Below, piece by piece: positions 15,083 to 22,283 of a DNA stretch of 22,283 nt. The stretch spans positions 1-22,283 of the forward strand of contig CAZJYC010000043.1 in the NCBI GenBank assembly GCA_964550165.1. Reading direction: 5' to 3'. Source of the stretch: CAZJYC01 sp964550165 (GTDB taxonomy: Bacteria > Acidobacteriota > Aminicenantia > Aminicenantales > Aminicenantaceae). A program made the position numbers and the translations under genes. Positions within the stretch are counted from its first letter, which is position 1, and each line of letters opens with the position of its first letter. The notes under the pieces are model-generated. The model did not search any database and was not told the DNA's origin. It saw nothing but the letters and a program-made list of their open reading frames with translations.

Positions 15083-18000
15083 ATGAACAAATTAAAAGGT
15101 ATTCTATTTTTCTTCCTCAGCGTTCTGCTTGTTACCGGAACGATCATGGCTCAGGCACCCACGGGCAAGATTATCGGAAAAGTCCTTGATGACGAGCGCA
15201 ATCCTCTTCCCGGCGTCACCGTGGAAGCCACAAGCGAAAAGCTCATCGGTAAAGCCACAGCTGTGACAGATGCCTATGGTGCTTATCGTCTCTTGGCTCT
15301 CCCCTCTGGATACTACACCATCACTTATTCTCTTCCTGGATTTAACACAGTTGTCAGGAAGGGCATTGCCATGCGGGTTGAGGAGACGATTACAGTTGAT
15401 ATCACCATGACACCAGGCAGAATAGAGGAAGAGGTGACCGTTATCGGGGAATCGCCGTTGGTCGATGTCAGGAGCACGATCAAAGGGATGACACTGACCA
15501 AGGAGATGTTTGCCGTGCTTCCAAGGGGAAGGAACTTTGACACCCTGGTTACGGCCGTTCCAGGAGTCAACAATGAGCCTTGGGCAGCAGGATTATCAGT
15601 GGACGGCGCCAGCGGCGCGGAAAACATGTACTATATCGACGGCCAGGACATTACCCAATTGTACGGAGGTACGCGCGGACAGTCTGCTGTTTTTGAGTTC
15701 GTGGATGAAGTAAAAATCAACGCCAGCGGATACCCGGCAGAGTTCGGCGGCTCCATGGGCGGCGTTATCAATGTTATCACTCGCGCCGGCGGAAACAAAT
15801 ACGAAGGCGAGCTGATCGGGTACTATGAAGGAAGCCGGCTCAATGGAAAAGAAAGAGATACGCTGCGTCTGAATCCTCTGGACCCAACCGAAGCAGAGTA
15901 CGTCAACTACCAGGATCTGTATGGAAAGGATAAGACGAACAGATACGAATTCGGCTTCAACCTGGGAGGGTATATCTTTAAAGACAAGTTATGGTTTTAT
16001 GCCTCTGCCTTGCCAGTCTTCTACGATCAGACCAGACTGGTTCACTGGATTCCTGAAGGAACGGCTCCTGACAGCGAGCATCCCTACAAACAGACTGCCT
16101 ATAACTTTCAGGCCAAGATCACAGCCATGCCCCTCCCTGGTATGCGTGTCAGCGCCAGCATTTTGAACAATTTCTGGAAGTACAGAGGATCGCTGCCCGG
16201 TCGAGACGGTACCGGGAACCCTAATGCGCCTTGGGGAGATTATGGCTATGACTATCCCAACTGGAGCGGCAACCTATCGGTAGACTATACCATAGGAGCC
16301 AATTTCCTGATCAATGCTCGCGGCGGTTACTTCTACACCAACACGACGAACGAACAGCTTGGACCACTAGGAGTTAGGTACAGATTCTATAAGGAAGCAC
16401 CGGGTTATGCTGCGACCACAAACACCATGTTCCCTGAAATCCCAGACGAATATGTCCACGGCCTAAACTGGTCCAACATGGCCACGAATCCGATGGCCTT
16501 TAATAAAGATATCCAGAACAAATTCCATGCCAACCTGGACATGACCCTGTTCGCCAACGTCGCCGGTGAGCATGCCTGGAAGTGGGGTATTCAGATGGTG
16601 CGCATCGAGCAGGATGTCGACAACACAGCTGCCTATGAAATCGTCTATCTCGGCTGGGATAGGTCGTTCCAATACCTCGACACCGGAGAGGAGGTCAGAG
16701 GCACATACGGTTTTTATGCCATTCGAGGCGCGCAAGCGGATGCAAACCACCCCGCCTGGCCATATGGGACGTTTGCCAATCCTAACAGCTACCGTTGGGC
16801 TATCTATATCCAGGATAGCTGGACTCCCAGCTTTTTGAACAACAGGCTCACTCTGAATTTCGGCATAAGAGGCGAGAAAGAAGATATTCCGAGCTTCTCC
16901 GACCTTCCAGAGTTTCAGTATGCTCCTATTTCATTCCACATCGACCAGAAATTAGCCCCCCGTCTGGGCTTTATCTACGATGTCTTTGGCGACGCCAGCC
17001 TGAAGGTTTATGCCAGCTACGGAATCTATTACGATGTCATGAAGCTGAACATGGCTTTAGGCTCCTACGGAGGCTTCAAATGGACAAGCGCTTACTACTC
17101 ACTGGATGACTGGGACTTCACCCAAATCGGGAACGGCAACTATCCCGGAACATACTATACCAGCTACAACTGGCGCATTCCTTCCTTCGATACGACTGAC
17201 CGCAATCTCAAGCCCACAGCCAAGTCAGAGCTGACCTTCGGTGTTGAGAAAATGGTCATGGAAAACCTCTCCGCCTCTGTCCGCGTGGCTTACCACCACG
17301 TCATCCGGACGATCGAGGACGTCGGAGTCCTCACAGCTTTTGGCGAGGAATACTTCACCGCAAACCCGGGCTATGGCTGGACTCTCCCTATCTCCCAGGG
17401 CGGCAAATTTGACGACAAGTTCCCTGCCTGTCCGAAAGCCAAGCGCGAGTACTGGGCGGTCAACTTCAACCTGGATAAAAGGTTCAGCAACAACTGGCTG
17501 GGCGGCCTCTCCTACACCTGGAGCCGGCTGTGGGGCAATTACGGCGGACTGGCAAGCTCGGATGAATGGGGAAGAAACGACCCAAACGTGGAAAGGTACT
17601 GGGACCTCTGGTGGCACATGTGGGACAAGAACATGGAAGAGATCGTCGGTCTTCTCATTACCGACAGGACTCACCAGTTCAAATTCTACGGAAGCTATGT
17701 CTTTCCTTTTGGCCTGACTGTTGGCGCAGTCGCCAACGGAATGAGCGGAATCCCGACGACAAGAGAGCTCCATACCGGCCTCGAAGGCTATTATCCTGAC
17801 GGCAGGAATACAGACAAGAGGGCGCCCTTCTTGTTCTGGGCTAATCTATATGCCGAGTACAACCTGAAATTGGGGGGAAGATACAGACTCCAGTTCAACG
17901 TCAACGTGGATAACCTCTTCGACACCAAGACTGCTCGCCGTTATTATCCGAGAATAAACCGGGGCGGAAATGTTCTCACCGATGATGAAAGATTGCTGGG

Positions 18001-18160
18001 CTGGGATTACGACATGGCGACCAATACCATCACAACAAAACCCACAACAACTTACCCACTCGGGAGAACTATTACTTACGCTGTTGATCCCCGATTCCTG
18101 ATGCAAGAATCGTTCTACGGACCAATCTCGGTTCGTCTTGGAATGAAACTCTACTTCTAA
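15083..18160 (+). CDS. TonB-dependent receptor with carboxypeptidase-regulatory N-terminal domain (Oar-like)
   Basis: A 1025-residue outer-membrane transporter. Signal peptide 1-23 (ending TIMAQA), a carboxypeptidase-regulatory-like beta-sandwich at about 26-107 (GKIIGKVLDDERNPLPGVTV), a plug domain at about 115-245 containing VDGASGAENMYYIDGQDI and the characteristic GGVINVITRAGG, and a long beta-barrel ending in LGMKLYF. Such receptors import large or scarce substrates using TonB energy; no SusD-type partner lies beside it. The ATG at 15083 is chosen over the longer open frame from 15005 because the signal peptide starts there; its own Shine-Dalgarno sequence is poor (an A-rich run with GGGG about 15 nt upstream). 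It is transcribed divergently from the flavoenzyme/aldolase cluster, from a sigma54 promoter. The substrate is unknown; the neighbours suggest a sugar-containing compound. Confidence 0.9.
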   Translation: MNKLKGILFFFLSVLLVTGTIMAQAPTGKIIGKVLDDERNPLPGVTVEATSEKLIGKATAVTDAYGAYRLLALPSGYYTITYSLPGFNTVVRKGIAMRVEETITVDITMTPGRIEEEVTVIGESPLVDVRSTIKGMTLTKEMFAVLPRGRNFDTLVTAVPGVNNEPWAAGLSVDGASGAENMYYIDGQDITQLYGGTRGQSAVFEFVDEVKINASGYPAEFGGSMGGVINVITRAGGNKYEGELIGYYEGSRLNGKERDTLRLNPLDPTEAEYVNYQDLYGKDKTNRYEFGFNLGGYIFKDKLWFYASALPVFYDQTRLVHWIPEGTAPDSEHPYKQTAYNFQAKITAMPLPGMRVSASILNNFWKYRGSLPGRDGTGNPNAPWGDYGYDYPNWSGNLSVDYTIGANFLINARGGYFYTNTTNEQLGPLGVRYRFYKEAPGYAATTNTMFPEIPDEYVHGLNWSNMATNPMAFNKDIQNKFHANLDMTLFANVAGEHAWKWGIQMVRIEQDVDNTAAYEIVYLGWDRSFQYLDTGEEVRGTYGFYAIRGAQADANHPAWPYGTFANPNSYRWAIYIQDSWTPSFLNNRLTLNFGIRGEKEDIPSFSDLPEFQYAPISFHIDQKLAPRLGFIYDVFGDASLKVYASYGIYYDVMKLNMALGSYGGFKWTSAYYSLDDWDFTQIGNGNYPGTYYTSYNWRIPSFDTTDRNLKPTAKSELTFGVEKMVMENLSASVRVAYHHVIRTIEDVGVLTAFGEEYFTANPGYGWTLPISQGGKFDDKFPACPKAKREYWAVNFNLDKRFSNNWLGGLSYTWSRLWGNYGGLASSDEWGRNDPNVERYWDLWWHMWDKNMEEIVGLLITDRTHQFKFYGSYVFPFGLTVGAVANGMSGIPTTRELHTGLEGYYPDGRNTDKRAPFLFWANLYAEYNLKLGGRYRLQFNVNVDNLFDTKTARRYYPRINRGGNVLTDDERLLGWDYDMATNTITTKPTTTYPLGRTITYAVDPRFLMQESFYGPISVRLGMKLYF

Positions 18161-18176
18161 GCTGAACGCAGAATAG

Positions 18177-18213
18177 AAAAAGCCCCCTCAAAATTCTTTG
18201 AGGGGGCTTTTTT
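18177..18213. terminator. Bidirectional intrinsic terminator
   Basis: AGCCCCCTCAAA (18181-18192) pairs perfectly with TTTGAGGGGGCT (18197-18208) around ATTC. A T-run follows on the plus strand and an A-run precedes it, so it works in both directions. It lies between the stop of the receptor gene and the stop of the convergent TPR gene. Confidence 0.9.
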
Positions 18214-18217
18214 TTGC

Positions 18218-19195
18218 CTACTTTTTGATTTTCTCTAAATACTCGATTGTGTTTCTTATGGCAGGGGCTTCTGGAGATTGAGGATCAAGCTCCAGGAATT
18301 TTTTTAAATTGAGGATGGATTTCTCATAATCTCCCCTGTTCAAAAACGAATACCCTAATTTGAGGTAAGGGAACGGCCAGTCGGGTTTAATCTGAGATGC
18401 CACCTCAAAATAGTGAATGGCTTCGTCAATTTTCTGATTCGAGAAATAGATCTCTCCGACATTGTAGGCGATGATTTCGTTCTCGGGATAAGACTCGATG
18501 GACTGCTTGAAATAATTCTGTGCTGTTTCAAAATCTCCTTTCTTCAAATAACACTCGCCGAGCCCCGCCAGGGCCTTGGCAGCCATCTCCTTGCCCGTAG
18601 AGGCATCGGTCTGGGATTGCTCCAACACTATCTGGTACTCTTCGATTGCCTTTTCGATATCTCCTTTTGCCGCATAACAATTGCCGATGCTCCAATGAAC
18701 CTGATAGAGGCCGGGATTTTTTTCGAGAACTTCCTGATAGAAAGCGATAGCCTCGTCGTATCTTTTTTCGGCAACAAGTTGATTCGCTTTTTCAAAAAGA
18801 TTCAACGAGGCTTCCTCTCCCGCAAACGCTGTATCTATTTTTTGTATTTTCTTTAAAGTCAAAGTGACTTTGGGATTTGTCTCAAGCTGCCGGACATAAA
18901 CATCGATAAAAGTCTGAGCATACCCTTCTGCAGAAGCAGTCACTCTCCACATTCCTGTGCCCAGGCCGAGAACTGCCCATTCTCCCTTTTTATTGGTAGT
19001 TGTCTCCCGCGTGATTTCCTCATTCTCTTGAAGCTGCATGAGAATTTTTGCTGAATTGACTGGGCTTCCGTTTTCATCCACAACCACACCTGTGACTCTT
19101 CCTGTTCCTCTCCCCGCTTGGGGAGAGACAGAGGCGACAAAAAGAAAAAAGACCAGGATATAGAAAAAAAATCTTTTGCAATCAACTACCTTCAT
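18218..19195 (-). CDS. Secreted carboxypeptidase-regulatory/TPR repeat protein
   Basis: A 325-residue product with a signal peptide (1-26, ending SVSPQA), a carboxypeptidase-regulatory-like domain at about 31-115 (GRVTGVVVDENGSPVNSAKI ... KKGEWAVLGL ... GYAQTF), then at least five tetratricopeptide repeats from about 130 to the end (for example RYDEAIAFYQEVLEKNPG, DIEKAIEEYQIVLEQS, KIDEAIHYFEVASQIKPD). TPR arrays bind partner proteins, so a periplasmic scaffold or adaptor is likely; the partner is unknown. A good Shine-Dalgarno sequence (GAGGAGGG) precedes the ATG. It lies 94 bp after the smaller GWxTD gene, on the same strand, and ends at the bidirectional terminator. Confidence 0.82.
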   Translation of the reverse strand: MKVVDCKRFFFYILVFFLFVASVSPQAGRGTGRVTGVVVDENGSPVNSAKILMQLQENEEITRETTTNKKGEWAVLGLGTGMWRVTASAEGYAQTFIDVYVRQLETNPKVTLTLKKIQKIDTAFAGEEASLNLFEKANQLVAEKRYDEAIAFYQEVLEKNPGLYQVHWSIGNCYAAKGDIEKAIEEYQIVLEQSQTDASTGKEMAAKALAGLGECYLKKGDFETAQNYFKQSIESYPENEIIAYNVGEIYFSNQKIDEAIHYFEVASQIKPDWPFPYLKLGYSFLNRGDYEKSILNLKKFLELDPQSPEAPAIRNTIEYLEKIKK

Positions 19196-19289
19196 TTTTT
19201 TCCCTCCTCACTTACAGAATTCTCTGCTTTTGACTTGCTCCTGTTTATCTCTTCCTTGTGCAGGGTGATAGCAGAATGTTTATAGAATT

Positions 19290-20201
19290 TCAATTCTCTC
19301 CAACAACAAAGCTTATTTTCTTCCTCACCCGGCTTCCATCAATTTTATTTTCTAACTCAACTGTCAGGGTAAAGCTTCCCTGGTCGAGGCTCAATGGAAC
19401 CTCTATGATATAGTCTTCTCCCAAGACATCTTTCAAATTTTCCTTTTTTAAATCCAGAGGGTAATCTTTTTGAACTTCCCGAACTTTCTTCCCGGAAGAA
19501 TCAAAAACCTCAACGAGAATTCTAAACTCTGTTTTCAGCGTGTTTTCTTCTTCTCTGAACCAGATATCTTTGTAAGGAATTCCAACCTGAAGCAGCACAC
19601 CCTCTTTAGTTTTTTCCATGCTCAGGTTAAAATCAAAAACAACCTCTTCGGGCATTATTTGCGGCTTCCTTTCCATCTGGGCTTTATTGATTTCTGTGAT
19701 ATGCTGGGCACTGAGGGGTTCCAATTCGTAATTGCCGTTCCAGGCTTTATCGATGAAAACAATAGGAAAGAACCCGTAATGCCAGATCTCCACCGGTTTT
19801 CCATAAAAGGTGATGCCTCGCGGGTAAACCTCTCTTTCATCAGGCGGGCCCAGCAGAATGTAAATCCTTCCTCTGTCCTGGAGCCAACCCTCTCCCCCCC
19901 CATCCCTAAAAATCTGATTCGCTTCTTTAATCCTGGCGAAATATTGCTCTTTGAATTCGTTCTCCTCTGTGTCCGGGTCTGGATCTCTCTTTGTCCAGAA
20001 TTCTTCTATAAATTTTTCTCTTTCTGAGGCTGGAAGGTTGAGGAAAATTTTTCTTTCTTGCTTGGTGATGATGTATCTCACTTTCGATAGAAATTCTCTG
20101 TGTTCTGGCTCTAAACTCTTTTCGAGTTTATAAGAAGCACAAGACTGCATGAGCAGGATAAGGAAAATCCAAAAAAGTATGGAGATTAAAGGCTTTCTCA
20201 T
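19290..20201 (-). CDS. GWxTD domain lipoprotein
   Basis: A 303-residue protein with a lipoprotein signal (hydrophobic 4-18, then LMQSC with Cys21 as the probable lipidated residue). The GWxTD domain covers about 35-170: YIITKQERKIFLNLPASERE, EEFWTKRDPDP and the signature region GGEGWLQDRGRIYILLGPPDE at 102-122. The signature is altered here, GWLQD instead of GWxTD. The C-terminal half is beta-rich and resembles a bowl-shaped or Ig-like domain. The family is common in Acidobacteriota and related phyla, with no established biochemical function. Its ATG overlaps the stop of the preceding GWxTD gene by 4 bp (ATGA), so translation is probably coupled. Confidence 0.82.
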   Translation of the reverse strand: MRKPLISILFWIFLILLMQSCASYKLEKSLEPEHREFLSKVRYIITKQERKIFLNLPASEREKFIEEFWTKRDPDPDTEENEFKEQYFARIKEANQIFRDGGGEGWLQDRGRIYILLGPPDEREVYPRGITFYGKPVEIWHYGFFPIVFIDKAWNGNYELEPLSAQHITEINKAQMERKPQIMPEEVVFDFNLSMEKTKEGVLLQVGIPYKDIWFREEENTLKTEFRILVEVFDSSGKKVREVQKDYPLDLKKENLKDVLGEDYIIEVPLSLDQGSFTLTVELENKIDGSRVRKKISFVVGEN

Positions 20202-22252
20202 TTTTTCTCCTTGATCGACTCCACCATCTTTTTAATCCTCTCCTGATTTGAACTGACTTCCAAGGACTTTTCCCACGCAACCAGAGCTTCCTCGTTGTTT
20301 CCCAGCAGATAATAACAATCGCCAATGGCATTGAGAGCATTCACATTCGTGCCGTAATGGGCAAGATAATCTTTATAATAAGAAATAGCCTCCTGGAATT
20401 CCCCTAAGGACTGGGACGATTGCCCGAGTATTGCCAAGAATTCATATTTTTCTTGGTCTTTTAAAAATGGAATAGCTATTTCTTTAACGCCCCTGTAATC
20501 TTTCGCAGCGAAAAGTGCCCGGCAGAGGTCCAGGGCAAATTTTGCAGAAGCTGGATTTTTTCTATAGGCTTTTTCCAGTAATGACTTTGCCCCTTCGATA
20601 TCCTTTTTGTTGAGAAGCTGGTTTCCCAGAGTGTTCAAATAGCTGGGATCATCGGATGAGGGAAGAGGAAAAGAAAGGACCCAGGGCCGTGGCAGATAGG
20701 CCACCGGGGTGATATAGAAATCACTCTGCTCAAAAAGTATTTCCTCTTTATTTTTATTAAATAGAGAAACTTTAGCTCTGTAGTGAGCAGAAGGAAAACT
20801 GGCCAAAGGTATCTCTTCCAGAAAATCTGGCGAGCCGGGATATTCCTTGAGGGCCTTTGTTATAAAGTAAACCTTTTGTTCCAGGTTATAGATGGAATAT
20901 TCCAGATAGCCATTCTCTTTCAAATCATCGGTCAATCCGTAAATCTGGAAGAAGAGATAAAGATTTTCTTCGCGGGAAAAATCATTTCGGGGCGAAGGCA
21001 CAAGCTGTATCCCTTCAAAAAGAAAAGGTTTATTCCTCCCTTTATACTTGGATTGCCTGTCGACCTTGCTGGCCAAGATTAAAGAGCTCAGGCGCAAAGA
21101 AGAAATTTCTGGAACGGCAATGTCTGTCTCTACCGAAGTAAACTCTTTAGCAACAGCATTTTTCAGGAGCACGTTGAACTTATAATTTCCCTCGATTAGA
21201 GGAAACATATCCTGAAAGCTGAATAGCTTTGATTTTATGGAAGTCATCTGTTCTTCGGTAAATTCAATCGGAGTCGATTTTTCGTACTGGTAGATGGTAT
21301 TTCCTTCTAAATCTGAAACTTTGCCGACAATTTCTAAATTTGTATAAAACTTCCCTTGGTACTTTTCGATGGAAAGGCGTTGAGGTTCAATAAGATAATG
21401 GACAAAAAACATCCCGGAATGATCATGCATCACTTTTATGGAGGAATCATTGTCTATATAGTTGGCTGAATAATCGTATTCGACGATATCTTTGTACATC
21501 AAAAGTTTTTCGGCGTATAAATCCTTCACTTTTTCTTTTGGGGCCGAAGGTATCTTCGACGAGATGAGAATCTCAGAGGCGATGGAAGGGGAAAGAGTGA
21601 GGCCAGTTTCACCGGGTATGAGAGAAAGGCTGATATCGGCTATTATTGGCTCAATCTTTTGAAGCTCATAATAGGCATCCAGGTAGTCTGTAGGATCTCC
21701 TTCATAATGGATAAGAAGCCGCTGAGGGCCAAATCTTATCGGAGAATACAATTCATACTCGCCAATCCCGGCTTTCTTGAAAAAAACGACGTTAAAGGCA
21801 TTGGGCAGCCCATACTCTGCCATCCCTTCGTAAAACCAGATGATCAGGGGGTAGACCTCGGAAAGGCTTTCAAACTTATCAACTGATTTCGGCTCTCCCA
21901 GGATGATATAGATTCTGCCTATGTCTGTTCTCCAGCCCGGTCCGGGAGACTCTCGTCCAAACCACTGGTTGGCATAAGCGATACGTCGATAATGCTCTTT
22001 TTTAAACTCATTCTCAGTGGTGGTAGGGTTGGGATCACGCTGTTTCCAGAAAGCTTCGATGAAGAGCCCTCTCTCCCTGTCTGTCTGAAGCTTCAGAAAC
22101 ACATCTTTTTCTTTAGCCGTGATGATGTAGACGGCTTCTTCCTCAAGCCATTTTCGGTATTGAGAAGGAAGGTCTTTGACCTTAATATCAGCTGAAAAGA
22201 GCAGGGAAACAAAGAATGAAAAAAATAATGATAAAGAAACCGCTTTTTTCAT
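20198..22252 (-). CDS. GWxTD domain protein with C-terminal TPR repeats
   Basis: A 684-residue exported protein: signal peptide 1-20 (ending LFSA), a GWxTD domain at about 28-165 with the full signature GWRTDIGRIYIILGEP at 106-121 and the conserved EAFWKQRDPNPTTTENEF at 66-83, a long beta-rich middle part, and TPR-like repeats from about 540 to the end (DIEGAKSLLEKAYRKNPAS, EFQEAISYYKDYLAHYG, NNEEALVAWEKSLEVSS). It is probably periplasmic. The start lies 31 bp from the window edge; no Shine-Dalgarno sequence is visible, the upstream bases being almost only A and T. It is the first of three genes on this strand that share TPR or GWxTD modules, suggesting one envelope-associated assembly. Confidence 0.85.
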   Translation of the reverse strand: MKKAVSLSLFFSFFVSLLFSADIKVKDLPSQYRKWLEEEAVYIITAKEKDVFLKLQTDRERGLFIEAFWKQRDPNPTTTENEFKKEHYRRIAYANQWFGRESPGPGWRTDIGRIYIILGEPKSVDKFESLSEVYPLIIWFYEGMAEYGLPNAFNVVFFKKAGIGEYELYSPIRFGPQRLLIHYEGDPTDYLDAYYELQKIEPIIADISLSLIPGETGLTLSPSIASEILISSKIPSAPKEKVKDLYAEKLLMYKDIVEYDYSANYIDNDSSIKVMHDHSGMFFVHYLIEPQRLSIEKYQGKFYTNLEIVGKVSDLEGNTIYQYEKSTPIEFTEEQMTSIKSKLFSFQDMFPLIEGNYKFNVLLKNAVAKEFTSVETDIAVPEISSLRLSSLILASKVDRQSKYKGRNKPFLFEGIQLVPSPRNDFSREENLYLFFQIYGLTDDLKENGYLEYSIYNLEQKVYFITKALKEYPGSPDFLEEIPLASFPSAHYRAKVSLFNKNKEEILFEQSDFYITPVAYLPRPWVLSFPLPSSDDPSYLNTLGNQLLNKKDIEGAKSLLEKAYRKNPASAKFALDLCRALFAAKDYRGVKEIAIPFLKDQEKYEFLAILGQSSQSLGEFQEAISYYKDYLAHYGTNVNALNAIGDCYYLLGNNEEALVAWEKSLEVSSNQERIKKMVESIKEKK

Positions 22253-22283
22253 AATGATATATTTTATTTTAATTTTATATTTA

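Noticed and set aside
17225..17773. 182-codon minus-strand open frame inside the TonB receptor gene
   Set aside because: Antisense shadow in a GC-richer part of the barrel; no family resemblance.

Overview
The window looks like a piece of a metagenome-assembled genome from the Acidobacteriota side of the tree, most plausibly Candidatus Aminicenantes. The support is indirect: two GWxTD-domain proteins in tandem, an Oar-like TonB-dependent receptor with a carboxypeptidase-regulatory N-terminus, a PD40-propeller protein that ends in an outer-membrane barrel, and a DUF3943 protein. All imply a Gram-negative envelope. A 100-N scaffold gap shows that this is an assembly. No rRNA, tRNA, CRISPR array, transposase or phage gene was recognised.

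Layout. 1-210: a strongly folded segment of unknown identity and a near-consensus sigma70 promoter that places transcription about 2 nt before the next gene. 211-1773 (+): DUF3943 envelope protein. 1780-4973 (-): one large gene (metallopeptidase-like domain, PD40 propeller, outer-membrane barrel). The N gap splits it, but the 55 bp on either side of the gap are identical. Merging them restores a single in-frame gene of 1012 codons. 4974-5593: mostly non-coding, with a sigma54-like promoter facing that gene. 5594-6760 (-): GT87/DUF2029 membrane glycosyltransferase. 6761-7080: REP/MITE-like palindromes. 7081-8292 (-): GT9 heptosyltransferase-like enzyme.

8330-14631 (-) is a metabolic cluster. 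In transcription order it encodes an Fe-S old-yellow-enzyme-type oxidoreductase, a large FAD flavoprotein, an SDR dehydrogenase, and a fused KDPG aldolase/KDG kinase. Back to back with it, 15083-18160 (+) encodes a TonB-dependent receptor. The shared intergenic region holds a 17-bp inverted repeat, a textbook sigma54 promoter and a long leader with a perfect but unused Shine-Dalgarno sequence. My reading, which is inference, is a regulated uptake-and-catabolism locus: the receptor imports an oligosaccharide or glycoside, the flavoenzymes and SDR carry out redox steps, and the product enters central metabolism as 2-keto-3-deoxygluconate -> KDPG -> pyruvate + glyceraldehyde-3-phosphate.

18218-22252 (-) encodes two GWxTD proteins whose genes overlap by 4 bp, followed by a secreted carboxypeptidase-regulatory/TPR protein, probably one envelope operon. 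A bidirectional terminator at 18177-18213 separates it from the receptor gene.
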